A stretch of DNA of 58,877 nucleotides, taken from assembly GCF_000430725.1 (NCBI RefSeq), contig NZ_AUMO01000066.1:1-58877 (forward strand), given 5' to 3'. Both the position numbers and the translations under genes were made by a program. The notes under the pieces were generated by a model. It was not told the origin of the DNA, searched no databases, and was given only the letters and a program-made list of their open reading frames with translations. Positions 8,519-16,562 of this stretch are shown here, piece after piece. This stretch comes from Azohydromonas australica DSM 1124. GTDB lineage: Bacteria > Pseudomonadota > Gammaproteobacteria > Burkholderiales > Burkholderiaceae_C. Numbering within the stretch: the first letter of the stretch is position 1; every line of letters begins with the position of its first letter.

Positions 8519-9502
8519 ATGCCGCTGCTCGAGGGTGCCGACTCCCAGGCCCTGCGGCAGGCCGCCGCGCTGCTGGCCGCGGGCGAGCTTGTGGCCTTCC
8601 CGACCGAGACGGTCTACGGGCTGGGCGCCCGCGCCGACGACGACGCGGCGGTGGCGAAGATCTTCGCCGCCAAGGGCCGCCCCAGCGACCACCCGCTGAT
8701 CGTGCACGTCAGCGAGGCGTCCGAGGCGCCGGCCTTCACCTCGGCGGCCGACATGCCCCTGGCGCGGCGGCTGATGGACGCCTTCTGGCCCGGGCCGCTG
8801 ACGTTGATCCTGCCGCGGCGCGAGGGCATGGCCGCCGCCGCCGCGGGCGGGCAGGACAGCATCGGGCTGCGCTGCCCGGCGCACCCGGTGGCGCACGCGC
8901 TGCTGCAGGCCGCCGCGCGGCTGGGCGTCCACGGCGTGGCCGCTCCCAGCGCCAACCGCTTCGGGCGCATCAGCCCCACCACGGCGGCGCACGTGCAAGG
9001 CGAGTTCGGCGACGCGCTGGCGGTGCTGGACGGCGGCGCCTGCGCGGTGGGCATCGAGTCGGCCATCGTCGACCTGACCCGCGGCGCGCCGGTGCTGCTA
9101 CGACCGGGCGTGCTCACGCCGGCGCAGATCGAGGCCGCCTGCGGCGAGCCGCTGCGCGCGCCCGATGCGCAGGCCCCGCGCGCCTCGGGCACGCTGGAGG
9201 CGCACTACGCGCCGCGCGCGCCGCTGCGCCTGCTCGATGCCGAGGCGCTGCGCCAGGCGCTGGCCGGGGCCCCCGAGCCCGGGATGGCGCTGGGGCTATA
9301 TTCCCGCTCCGTCGCGGCGCCGGCCGGCGTGCTGCACCGGCGCATGCCCGAGGACGCGCGCGCCGCGGCCTTCGAGCTCTTTGCCGTGCTGCGCGACCTC
9401 GACGCGCTGGGCGTGGCGCAGATCTGGGTCGAGCAGCCGCCGCCCGCTCCCGAGTGGGACGGCGTGCGTGACCGGCTGCGGCGCGCCGCGGCTGCCGCCT
9501 GA
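8519..9502 (+). CDS. tsaC: L-threonylcarbamoyladenylate synthase, long Sua5 type
   Basis: A 327-residue enzyme that makes threonylcarbamoyl-AMP from threonine, bicarbonate and ATP, the first step of t6A modification of ANN-decoding tRNAs. The YrdC domain fills residues 10–200 (FPTETVYGLGARA, KGRPSDHPLIVH, WPGPLTLIL, APSANRFGRISPTTA). A Sua5-specific C-terminal domain follows from about 220 (GTLEAHYAPRAPLRL), so this is the two-domain form, not the short TsaC. It starts 2 nt after the purK stop. A second t6A gene, tsaB, lies at 12.1 kb. Confidence 0.93.
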   Translation: MPLLEGADSQALRQAAALLAAGELVAFPTETVYGLGARADDDAAVAKIFAAKGRPSDHPLIVHVSEASEAPAFTSAADMPLARRLMDAFWPGPLTLILPRREGMAAAAAGGQDSIGLRCPAHPVAHALLQAAARLGVHGVAAPSANRFGRISPTTAAHVQGEFGDALAVLDGGACAVGIESAIVDLTRGAPVLLRPGVLTPAQIEAACGEPLRAPDAQAPRASGTLEAHYAPRAPLRLLDAEALRQALAGAPEPGMALGLYSRSVAAPAGVLHRRMPEDARAAAFELFAVLRDLDALGVAQIWVEQPPPAPEWDGVRDRLRRAAAAA

Positions 9503-9558
9503 GAACACACCTCACCTGAAGACGCCGGCGCTTGCGTCCGGCTGCCTGTGGAGAACCC

Positions 9559-10557
9559 ATGAGCCTGAATCGACTGTTGACGCGCCGCGTGCGGCGCGGG
9601 GCCCTGGCGCTGTGCGCCGCGGCGGTGCTGAGCGCCTGCGGCGGCGGCAACCGCGCCGAGCCCTACGTGCCCACGCAGCTGCTGGCCTATGGCGACGAGC
9701 TGAGCGTGATCGACGACAGCGTCAGCATCAACGCCACCAACTCCTCCGGCGTTGCCAGCACCTCGGGCCCCGGCAACGGCGTCAAGTACACGGTCAACGG
9801 CTTCAACGGCACGACAGGCCTGCTGGACTGCACCGTCAACCCGATCTGGGTGCAGATCCTGGCCGCCAACCTGGGCATGGCCTTCAAGGAGTGCCTGGGC
9901 ACCTACCCCAGCGCGGCGGCCATCAGCAATGCCCGGCCCGGCCGCAAGGCGCGCGAGGTCATCAGTGACCTGGATGGGCTGATCAAGCTGAACCCCGGTC
10001 CCAGCACGCTGGCGACGGTGCTGGTGGGCACGAACGACGTGAAGGCGCTGCATGAGCAGGTCAAGGCCGCTCAGCTGAGCATTCCGGATGCGGTGGCGGC
10101 GGCGACGAAGCTGGGCCAGGACCTGGGCGCTGCGATCACGCGCGTGACCGATGCGCGCATCGGCGTCATCGTGTCCACCCTGCCTGACCTGCACCAGTCG
10201 CCCTACGCCATGCTGCAGGAGAACTTGGCGACCCGGGATGCGATCCGGCAGCTGACGGACGCCTTCAACGAGGCTCTGGTCCTGAGCATCCCGGAGACCG
10301 GCCGCAAGGTGGGCCTGGTGTACGGCCGCACGGTGGGCATGGACCGCAACGGCGATCCGGTCCAGGGCTACACCAACCAGGCGATCTGTACCGTGGGCGT
10401 GCCCGACTGCACGACGACCACGGTGCAGTCCGGCGCGGACGTCAACACCTGGATCTGGGCCGCCGACGTGTATCCCACGCCGGTCACCCACACCAAGCTG
10501 GGCAACAACGCCACCACCCTGGTGCGCAACACGCTGGCGCCGGGCCAGGACAACTGA
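9559..10557 (+). CDS. SGNH/GDSL-hydrolase-like lipoprotein with altered active site
   Basis: A 332-residue exported lipoprotein with signal LALCAAAVLSAC and the lipidated Cys at residue 27. The SGNH frame is visible: block I as AYGDELS (43–49), where the nucleophilic Ser of GDS is Glu47, and block III as VGTNDV (156–161). The C-terminal block reads DVYPTPVTHTKLG, with Tyr305 where family members usually have the His of an HPT motif. Either the active site is rearranged or the protein is non-catalytic. GGAG lies before the ATG; a longer in-frame TTG start is unlikely. It is convergent with dacB, 22 nt apart. The substrate is unknown. Confidence 0.7.
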   Translation: MSLNRLLTRRVRRGALALCAAAVLSACGGGNRAEPYVPTQLLAYGDELSVIDDSVSINATNSSGVASTSGPGNGVKYTVNGFNGTTGLLDCTVNPIWVQILAANLGMAFKECLGTYPSAAAISNARPGRKAREVISDLDGLIKLNPGPSTLATVLVGTNDVKALHEQVKAAQLSIPDAVAAATKLGQDLGAAITRVTDARIGVIVSTLPDLHQSPYAMLQENLATRDAIRQLTDAFNEALVLSIPETGRKVGLVYGRTVGMDRNGDPVQGYTNQAICTVGVPDCTTTTVQSGADVNTWIWAADVYPTPVTHTKLGNNATTLVRNTLAPGQDN

Positions 10558-10579
10558 TCCCGTTGGCCGCGGCGGGGCG

Positions 10580-12013
10580 TCAGTCCTCCAGCGTCCACTG
10601 CAGCAGCGCGTCCAGCACCGGGCGCGCCACGGAGGCCTGCGGGTGGTTGACCATCGCCACCAGCACGTGGCGCCGCCCGCTGCGGCCCAGCACGTAGCCG
10701 GCCACGGCCGCCACGTCGCGCAGCGAGCCGGTCTTCAGGTGCGCGCGCCCGGGCTCGCCGGCCCAGCGCTTGAGCGTGCCGTCCAGGCCCTGGATGGGCA
10801 GCGAGGCCATGAACTCCGGCATCCACGGTGCGGCCCAGGCGGTCTGCAGCAGCCGCCCCAGCAGCGCCGCGCTCAGCCGCGTCTGGCGCGACAGGCCCGA
10901 GCCGTTGTCGATGACGGCACCCTCGGCCGCCGCGCCCAGGCGCGCCTGCAGCCACTCCGCCAGCGCCGCGCGCGCCAGCGCCGGGCTGCCCTGGCCCCGG
11001 CGCTCCAGCGCCAGCGTCAGGAACAGCTGCTGCGCCATCACGTTGTTGCTGAACTTGTTGATGTCGCGCACCACCTCGGCCAGTGGCGGCGAGGCCAGCT
11101 CGAAGCTGGGCGCGGCGTCGGCCGGTGCGCGGCCCTCGCGCACGCCCCCGCGCAGCTTGCCGCCGGCTTCCTGCCACAGCGCGCGCAGCAGCCGGCCGTC
11201 GAAGGCGGCCGGCTCGGCGTAGGCCAGGGGCCAGTAGCGCTCGCCGCAGGACAGCGGGTAGCGCCCGGCCAGGCGCAGCCGCGCCGGGTCGCTGAAATCG
11301 GCCTTGAGCGTGCCGCGCCAGTCGCCGCAGGGGCCGTTGGACAGCGGCACCAACGGGTCCAGGCGCACGCCTTCCAGCGGCGGCTCCAATCCCACGCGCG
11401 CCACGCCGCGCTCGGCATCGGGCATGAAATTCAGCGTCAGCGCGCGCAGGTTGAGCAGCAGCGCGTCGGGCAGCACGTTGTAGGGGCGCAGCGACTCGCC
11501 GTCGAAGTCGCCCGGCGAGCCGCCCGCAGGCTCGAAAGCGCTGCGGTCGAGCACAAAGTCCCCGTCGATCTCGTCGATGCCCCAGGCGCGCAGCCGGCGC
11601 ATCAGCAGGTACAGCCGCTCCTGGGTGAGCTTGGGGTCGCCCCGGCCCTGGATCAGTACCGACCCGCGCAGCCGCCCGCGCTCCACGGCGCCCTGCACCC
11701 ACACCGGCGTGCGCCAGCTCCAGGCGGGGCCCAGCAGGTCCAGCGCGGCGGCGGTGGTGGCGAGCTTCATCACCGAGGCCGGGTTCATGGGCACGCCGGC
11801 GTTGAAGCCCAGCCGCGCCGGGCCCGCGCCCACCTCCTGCACCACCACCGACAGCGCCTGCGGCGGCAGGTTCGCCTGCTGCAGCGCCAGGGCCACCGGC
11901 GGGGGCAGTGTGGAGGCCCCGGCCTCGGCGCCCGGGGGCGCGGAGATCGGCTGGGCGCAGGCGCTGAAGGGCAGGGCGAGCAGGGCGTGGAGGCAGCGGC
12001 GGCGGGTCGGCAT
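10580..12013 (-). CDS. dacB: D-alanyl-D-alanine carboxypeptidase/endopeptidase (PBP4 type)
   Basis: A 477-residue periplasmic penicillin-binding protein of class C that trims or cleaves peptidoglycan cross-links. All three serine-acyltransferase motifs are present: SVMK (Ser80–Lys83), SNN (Ser322–Asn324) and KTG (Lys427–Gly429), with the long insert between the first two that is typical of DacB. The N-terminus (RRRCLHALLALPFSACAQ) is an export signal; LPFSACA also resembles a weak lipobox. It is divergent from tsaB with about 130 nt between starts. Confidence 0.93.
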   Translation of the reverse strand: MPTRRRCLHALLALPFSACAQPISAPPGAEAGASTLPPPVALALQQANLPPQALSVVVQEVGAGPARLGFNAGVPMNPASVMKLATTAAALDLLGPAWSWRTPVWVQGAVERGRLRGSVLIQGRGDPKLTQERLYLLMRRLRAWGIDEIDGDFVLDRSAFEPAGGSPGDFDGESLRPYNVLPDALLLNLRALTLNFMPDAERGVARVGLEPPLEGVRLDPLVPLSNGPCGDWRGTLKADFSDPARLRLAGRYPLSCGERYWPLAYAEPAAFDGRLLRALWQEAGGKLRGGVREGRAPADAAPSFELASPPLAEVVRDINKFSNNVMAQQLFLTLALERRGQGSPALARAALAEWLQARLGAAAEGAVIDNGSGLSRQTRLSAALLGRLLQTAWAAPWMPEFMASLPIQGLDGTLKRWAGEPGRAHLKTGSLRDVAAVAGYVLGRSGRRHVLVAMVNHPQASVARPVLDALLQWTLED

Positions 12014-12144
12014 GGCGGGCGATCGTAGCCGGGCCCCCGGCCGGGGGATGGCACTGCCGGATAATCCGGACCGATGGATGCCCCGGTTTTTCCCTGCCCG
12101 CCATGGGCCTGCCTGCTGCGCCGCGCCGGCGCGCCGATGCCGAA

Positions 12145-12855
12145 ATGAGCGCCGCGCTGCTGGCGGTGGACTGCTCCACCGAGCGCCTGGTACTGGCGGT
12201 GTCCGCTCTGGCGGGCGTGCTGACGCTGGACGAGGCCGGCGGTGCCGAGTCCTCGCGCCGCGTGCTGCCCGCCGCGCTGGAGCTGCTGGCCCAGGCGGGG
12301 CTGACGCTGCAGACGCTGGACGCTATCGCCTTCGCCCGCGGTCCCGGCGCCTTCACCGGTCTGCGCACCGCCACCTCGGTGGCCCAAGGCTTGGCCTACG
12401 GCGCGGGCAAGCCGGTGCTGGCGCTTGACAGCCTGCTCATCGTGGCCGAGGACGCGCGCGCCCAATGCGCCGGCGCGGCCGGCTTCGAGGTCGGCGTGGC
12501 CATGGACGCGCGCATGAACGAGCTCTACGCCGCCCGCTACCGCTGGCTGGGCGATGACTGGCAGACGCTGCAGGCCCCTGCGCTGTACGCGCCCGCCGCC
12601 TGGGCCGCCGACGCGCCGGTGCTCGCCGGCTCGGGGCTGGGGCTGCTGGCTCCCGACGCCACGGCCGCGGCGCGGCAGCTGCCGCAGGCGCAGGACCGCG
12701 CCGGCGCGCTGCTGCGGCTGGCGCAGCTGGCCTGGGCGCGCGGCGAGGCGCTGGACGCGGCGCAGGCGCTGCCGCTGTACCTGCGCGACAAGGTGGCGCA
12801 GACCACGGCCGAGCGCGAGGCCGCGCGCGCCGCCGCTGCGGGAGCCGCGCCATGA
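12145..12855 (+). CDS. tsaB: tRNA t6A biosynthesis protein TsaB
   Basis: A 236-residue ASKHA-fold protein, partner of TsaD and TsaE in transferring threonylcarbamoyl to A37 of tRNA. The start MSAALLAVDCSTERLVLAV and the GPGAFTGLRTATSVAQGLAYG segment are diagnostic. An in-frame ATG at 12103 would add 14 poorly conserved residues; neither start has a strong ribosome site, so the choice rests on family alignment. Its stop overlaps the rimI start (ATGA). Confidence 0.9.
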   Translation: MSAALLAVDCSTERLVLAVSALAGVLTLDEAGGAESSRRVLPAALELLAQAGLTLQTLDAIAFARGPGAFTGLRTATSVAQGLAYGAGKPVLALDSLLIVAEDARAQCAGAAGFEVGVAMDARMNELYAARYRWLGDDWQTLQAPALYAPAAWAADAPVLAGSGLGLLAPDATAAARQLPQAQDRAGALLRLAQLAWARGEALDAAQALPLYLRDKVAQTTAEREAARAAAAGAAP

Positions 12856-13358
12856 GCGCCACGGTGCAGGCGTCCAGCGGCGCTGCCGCGTCCCATCCGG
12901 TGCTGGAGCCCATGCGCGTGTCGCACCTGGACGCCGTCATGGCGCTGGAGAACGCCAGCTACGAGTTCCCCTGGAGCCGCGGCAACTTCGTCGACTCGCT
13001 GCATGCCGGCTACCCGGCGCAGCTGCTGCGCGAGGCGCCGGGCGGCGTGCCGCTGGGCTACTACGTCGCCATGGCCGGTGTGGACGAGGTGCACCTGCTC
13101 AACATCACGGTGGCGCCGGCCGCGCGACGGCGCGGCTACGCCCGCTTCATGCTCGACGACCTGGTGCGCCACTGCCGCATGGTCGAGGCGCTGAGCCTGT
13201 GGCTGGAGGTGCGCGAGAGCAACACCAGCGCGCGGCGCCTGTACGAGCGCTACGGCTTCGCCCTGGTGGGCCGGCGCCGCGGCTACTACCCGGCCGCCGA
13301 CGGCAAGCGCGAGGACGCGATGCTGATGAACTTGGCCGTCGCGCCCGCGGGAGGCTGA
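12852..13358 (+). CDS. rimI: Ribosomal-protein-S18-alanine N-acetyltransferase
   Basis: A 168-residue GNAT acetyltransferase. The acetyl-CoA loop appears as VAPAARRRGYARFML (R/Q-x-x-G-x-A type), followed by LWLEVRESNTSARRLYERYGF, the closing GNAT motif typical of RimI. It acetylates the N-terminal Ala of ribosomal protein S18 in E. coli. The tsaB–rimI pairing with ATGA overlap is widespread and supports this assignment over a generic GNAT. Confidence 0.92.
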   Translation: MSATVQASSGAAASHPVLEPMRVSHLDAVMALENASYEFPWSRGNFVDSLHAGYPAQLLREAPGGVPLGYYVAMAGVDEVHLLNITVAPAARRRGYARFMLDDLVRHCRMVEALSLWLEVRESNTSARRLYERYGFALVGRRRGYYPAADGKREDAMLMNLAVAPAGG

Positions 13359-13363
13359 AGCCC

Positions 13364-14344
13364 ATGGCCTACAGCGAACGCCAGCAGCAGATGCTGGCCT
13401 GGATGGGCATCCGGGTCTGGCAGCCGCCGGCCGAGGCCGGCACCCCGGACGAGGCGCCGGGCGTCGTCGCCGAGCCCCAGCCGGCCATGGCGCCGGCGGC
13501 ACGCGCCGAAACGCCGCCGCCGCAGCAGCCCGTGTCCCGGGCGCCGGAGCCGTCCGCTGCCCGCGCGCCGGCCTGGTCCGCGCCCGCGCCGCGGCCTCCT
13601 GTCACGGCCGCGGCCGGGGTGGCGCTGCAGTCGGCGGGCCGTCCGTTGCCGCCGGCCGCCGGGGCCGGCAGCGCCAGCGCGGCCTCGGCGCCCGCCACGG
13701 CGCTGCGCGTGGACGGGCCCATCGACGTGGCGCCGGGCCTGTCCTTCGGCGGCGGCGAGGTGGCGTCCATGGACTGGCCCGCGCTGCGTGCGGCGGTCGA
13801 GCACTGCCGTGCCTGCGCGCTGTGCGAGAGCCGCAAGAACACCGTGTTCGGCGTCGGCAACGAGCGCGCGGACTGGATGATCGTGGGCGAGGCCCCGGGC
13901 GAGCAGGAGGACCTGCGCGGCGAGCCCTTCGTCGGCCCGGCCGGGCAGCTGCTGGACGCGATGCTGCAGTCCCTGGGCCTGACGCGCGAGGAGGCGCCGC
14001 CGCAGCGCCAGGTGTTCATCGCCAACACCCTGAAATGCCGCCCGCCGCGCAACCGCAACCCGGCGCCCGAGGAGCTGGCGCAGTGCGAGCCCTACCTGCA
14101 GCGCCAGCTGGCGCTGGTGCAGCCGCGGGTGATCCTGGCCATGGGGCGCTTCGCGGTGCAATCGCTGCTGCGCAGCACGCTGCCCATCGGCAAGCTGCGC
14201 GGCCAGGTGCACAGCTACCAGGGCACCCCGCTGGTGGTGACCTACCACCCGGCCTACCTGCTGCGCAACCCGGTGGACAAGGCGCGCGCCTGGGACGACC
14301 TGTGCCTGGCCGCCTCGGTCATGGAGCGGCAGGGCGGCCGGTGA
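13364..14344 (+). CDS. Family 4 uracil-DNA glycosylase
   Basis: A 326-residue iron–sulphur DNA repair enzyme that removes uracil from DNA. The catalytic region begins near residue 140: MIVGEAPGEQED, the GEPFVGPAGQLLDAM loop, NTLKCRPPRNRNP and VTYHPAYLLRNP. Cys151, Cys154, Cys225 and Cys241 fit the 4Fe–4S ligands, with the same 16-residue spacing between the last two as in known family 4 enzymes. Residues 1–22 (SERQQQMLAWMGIRVW) look like a conserved peptide, followed by about 115 Ala/Pro-rich, probably disordered residues. It starts 5 nt after rimI and is probably in the same operon. Confidence 0.92.
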   Translation: MAYSERQQQMLAWMGIRVWQPPAEAGTPDEAPGVVAEPQPAMAPAARAETPPPQQPVSRAPEPSAARAPAWSAPAPRPPVTAAAGVALQSAGRPLPPAAGAGSASAASAPATALRVDGPIDVAPGLSFGGGEVASMDWPALRAAVEHCRACALCESRKNTVFGVGNERADWMIVGEAPGEQEDLRGEPFVGPAGQLLDAMLQSLGLTREEAPPQRQVFIANTLKCRPPRNRNPAPEELAQCEPYLQRQLALVQPRVILAMGRFAVQSLLRSTLPIGKLRGQVHSYQGTPLVVTYHPAYLLRNPVDKARAWDDLCLAASVMERQGGR

Positions 14345-14348
14345 GCCC

Positions 14349-14396
14349 GCCGGGGCTGTGCCGCCCCGGCCATGAAAAACGGGCCCGCAGGCCCGT
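14349..14396 (-). terminator. Terminator region between the glycosylase and the CTERM-like gene
   Basis: Two hairpins lie between the convergent genes. The one at 14379–14396 (ACGGGCC/GGCCCGT, loop CGCA) is flanked by an A-run at 14375–14379, which is a T-run for minus-strand transcripts. The one at 14349–14370 (GCCGGGG/CCCCGGC) has no T-run and may end plus-strand transcripts. Confidence 0.75.
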
Positions 14397-14435
14397 CGGG
14401 AAAGAGGCTCGCCGGACTGCTGCTGCTACGGCCGT

Positions 14436-14792
14436 TCAGTAGTTGCGACGCCGCACGATGATCCCCACGGCCAGCAGCCCGGCCAGCAGCAGCACGGTCT
14501 CGGACACGGGGATGGGGCTTTGCGACGGGTCCGGCTCGGTGGGCTTGGCCGGCGCCTGCGTGGTGGCGGTTGCGGTCGTCGGGCGCACGGCGGCAGGATC
14601 GACGCCGTTGTCGCGCTGCGACAACACCTGCACCGCTGTTGCCGCGGCGGCGGGTGCAGCAACGGTGGCCGTGGCGGCGGCCGCCCCCAGGGCGGCGGGG
14701 CCGGACGGGGCGGCCAGGGCGGGGGCCGGCTTGACGGCAGCGGCGGCGGCCACCGCGATGCAGGCGGTCAGGACCCAGAACTTCGATCTCAT
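14436..14792 (-). CDS. Small exported protein with CTERM-like sorting tail
   Basis: A 118-residue protein of unknown function. It has a signal peptide (MRSKFWVLTACIAVAAAAAV) cleaved probably near ALAAP, an Ala/Thr/Pro-rich middle, and a C-terminus made of a short polar motif (SPIPVSE), a hydrophobic helix (TVLLLAGLLAVGIIV) and a basic end (RRRNY). This three-part tail resembles PEP-CTERM or IPTL-CTERM exosortase signals but lacks VPEP. AGGAGAG before the ATG at 14792 favours this start over one eight codons upstream. No exosortase gene is in the window. Confidence 0.65.
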   Translation of the reverse strand: MRSKFWVLTACIAVAAAAAVKPAPALAAPSGPAALGAAAATATVAAPAAAATAVQVLSQRDNGVDPAAVRPTTATATTQAPAKPTEPDPSQSPIPVSETVLLLAGLLAVGIIVRRRNY

Positions 14793-15094
14793 GCCATCTC
14801 TCCTGAAGGTCGGCACTCAAGCAGCTTTGCAATCACGCCGCGGGGCGCATGGCCGCCGCGGCACTTTGGGGACGGCTGGAGCAGCGGTCCGCGCGACGCG
14901 GCTGCTCTACCGTAGGTTCGGGTATTTACCGATGTAGACCCCCAGGCTGGCACCCCCGTGCTCCAAGGCCTGCTGTCACAAGACGTTGGTTCTTCTGCGA
15001 AAAACGATGGTTTTGCCTGCCGCGCCCAGGCTCCCGTGACCCCTGCACTCTCGATGTGCCGCCGGGGCCAGACCCGCTGCGTAGACTGCGCCGC
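14793..15094. other. 302-bp intergenic region, divergent leaders
   Basis: There is no convincing gene here. It is less GC-rich than its surroundings and must hold the promoters of the CTERM-like gene (minus) and cca (plus). The only structured element I see is a small dyad CTACCGTAG at 14908–14916, close to TATTTACCGATGTAG, of a size that could bind a regulator. No clear -35/-10 pair is visible on either strand. Confidence 0.4.
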
Positions 15095-16342
15095 ATGCAA
15101 CGTTTCATCGTCGGCGGCGCGGTGCGCGACCGCCTGCTGGGCATTCCACATACCGACACCGACTGGGTCGTCGTTGGTGCCACGCCACAGCAAATGGCGG
15201 ACGCGGGCTTCCGCCCCGTGGGTGCCGACTTCCCCGTGTTCCTGCATCCCCATACCGGCGAGGAGCACGCCCTGGCGCGCACCGAGCGCAAGAGTGGGCG
15301 CGGCTACCGCGGTTTCGTCGTCCACGCCGCGCCGGACGTGACGCTGGAGGACGACCTGCGGCGGCGCGACCTGACCATCAACGCCATGGCCATGCGCGAG
15401 GACGGCACGCTGGTGGACCCCTGGGGCGGCGAGCGCGACCTGCGCGCGCGCGTGCTGCGCCACGTCAGCCCCGCCTTCGTCGAGGACCCGGTGCGCGTGC
15501 TGCGCGTGGCGCGCTTTGCCGCGCGCTTTACCGACTTCACGCTCGCGCCCGAGACCCTGGCGCTGATGCGCCGCATGGTGGAAGAGGGCGAGCTCGACCA
15601 CCTCGTGCCCGAGCGCGTGTGGCAGGAACTCTCGCGCGGGCTGATGGAGCACCGCCCCTCGCGCATGTTCGAGCTGCTGCGCGAGTGCGGCGCGCTGGCG
15701 GTGCTGCTGCCCGAGGTGGACCGTCTCTGGGGCGTGCCGCAGCCCGAGGCGCACCACCCGGAGGTGGACACCGGCGTGCACCTGATGCTGGTGCTGGACT
15801 GCGCCGCGCGGCTGGAGGCGCCGCTGCCGGTGCGCTTCGCCTGCCTGGGCCACGACCTGGGCAAGGGCGAGACGCCGGCGGAAGTGCTGCCGCGCCACCT
15901 GGGCCACGAGGGCCGCAGCGTGGAGCTGCTCAAGGGCCTGTGCGATCGGCTGAAGGTGCCCAACGACTGCGCGCAGCTGGCCGAGGTGGTGGCGCGCGAG
16001 CACGGCAACGTGCACCGCAGCGGCGAGCTGGGCGCCAAGGCGCTGCTGCGGCTGCTGGACCGCTGCGACGCGCTGCGCCGGCCCGAGCGCTTCGAGCAGT
16101 TGCTGCTGGCCTGCGAGTGCGACATGCGCGGGCGCGCCGGGCGCGAGGACGAGGCCTATCCCCAGCGCCGCCGCCTGCAGGCGGTGCTGCGCTGGGCGCG
16201 TGGCATCGACGCGCGCGCCGCTTCGTCCGAGGCCGTGGCGCGCGGCCTCAAGGGCCCGGCCATCGGCGAGGCGGTGCAGCGCGCGCGGGTGCGGGCGATC
16301 GAGGCGGGGCTGGCGGAGTTGGCGGGCGGAGAGCCGCTCTAG
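15095..16342 (+). CDS. cca: CCA-adding enzyme (tRNA nucleotidyltransferase, multifunctional)
   Basis: A 415-residue enzyme that adds or repairs the 3' CCA of tRNAs. The class II nucleotidyltransferase head has [11 protein letters not shown], the catalytic DTDW pair (Asp21, Asp23), [11 protein letters not shown] and [16 protein letters not shown]. The C-terminal half contains an HD domain (CLGHDLGKG with HLGHE), the phosphohydrolase/phosphatase part seen in the long E. coli-like form. The in-frame extension upstream of 15095 is not conserved. It converges on the DUF2905 gene with a 4-nt overlap. Confidence 0.96.
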   Translation: MQRFIVGGAVRDRLLGIPHTDTDWVVVGATPQQMADAGFRPVGADFPVFLHPHTGEEHALARTERKSGRGYRGFVVHAAPDVTLEDDLRRRDLTINAMAMREDGTLVDPWGGERDLRARVLRHVSPAFVEDPVRVLRVARFAARFTDFTLAPETLALMRRMVEEGELDHLVPERVWQELSRGLMEHRPSRMFELLRECGALAVLLPEVDRLWGVPQPEAHHPEVDTGVHLMLVLDCAARLEAPLPVRFACLGHDLGKGETPAEVLPRHLGHEGRSVELLKGLCDRLKVPNDCAQLAEVVAREHGNVHRSGELGAKALLRLLDRCDALRRPERFEQLLLACECDMRGRAGREDEAYPQRRRLQAVLRWARGIDARAASSEAVARGLKGPAIGEAVQRARVRAIEAGLAELAGGEPL

Positions 16343-16530
16343 ATCAGCATCCCGATCAGCCCGGCGATCAGGCTCAGGACCAGGCTGCTGGCCAGCGGCA
16401 GGTGGATGTCGCGCCCGCGCCAGCGGAAGCTGAAATCACCCGGCAGCCGGCCCAGGCCGATCTTGCGCAGCCAGCCGTTGAGGCCGCTGAAGACCAGCGA
16501 AGCGAGCAGGAAGACGAGGAGCCAGCGCAT
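16339..16530 (-). CDS. DUF2905 family small membrane protein
   Basis: A 63-residue protein with two predicted transmembrane helices ([17 protein letters not shown] and [18 protein letters not shown]) around the conserved loop [19 protein letters not shown]. This matches the DUF2905 family, whose function is not known. Its stop overlaps the end of cca on the other strand. The MidA-type methyltransferase stop lies 32 nt upstream on the same strand, so the two are probably co-transcribed. Confidence 0.88.
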   Translation of the reverse strand: MRWLLVFLLASLVFSGLNGWLRKIGLGRLPGDFSFRWRGRDIHLPLASSLVLSLIAGLIGMLI

Positions 16531-16562
16531 GGGTCAGGGGCCCGGCAGATCGTGGGCCCGCT

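Noticed and set aside
14881..14940. tRNA-like element around GGTTCGGG
   Set aside because: No acceptor stem, anticodon arm or CCA-compatible end can be folded around it.
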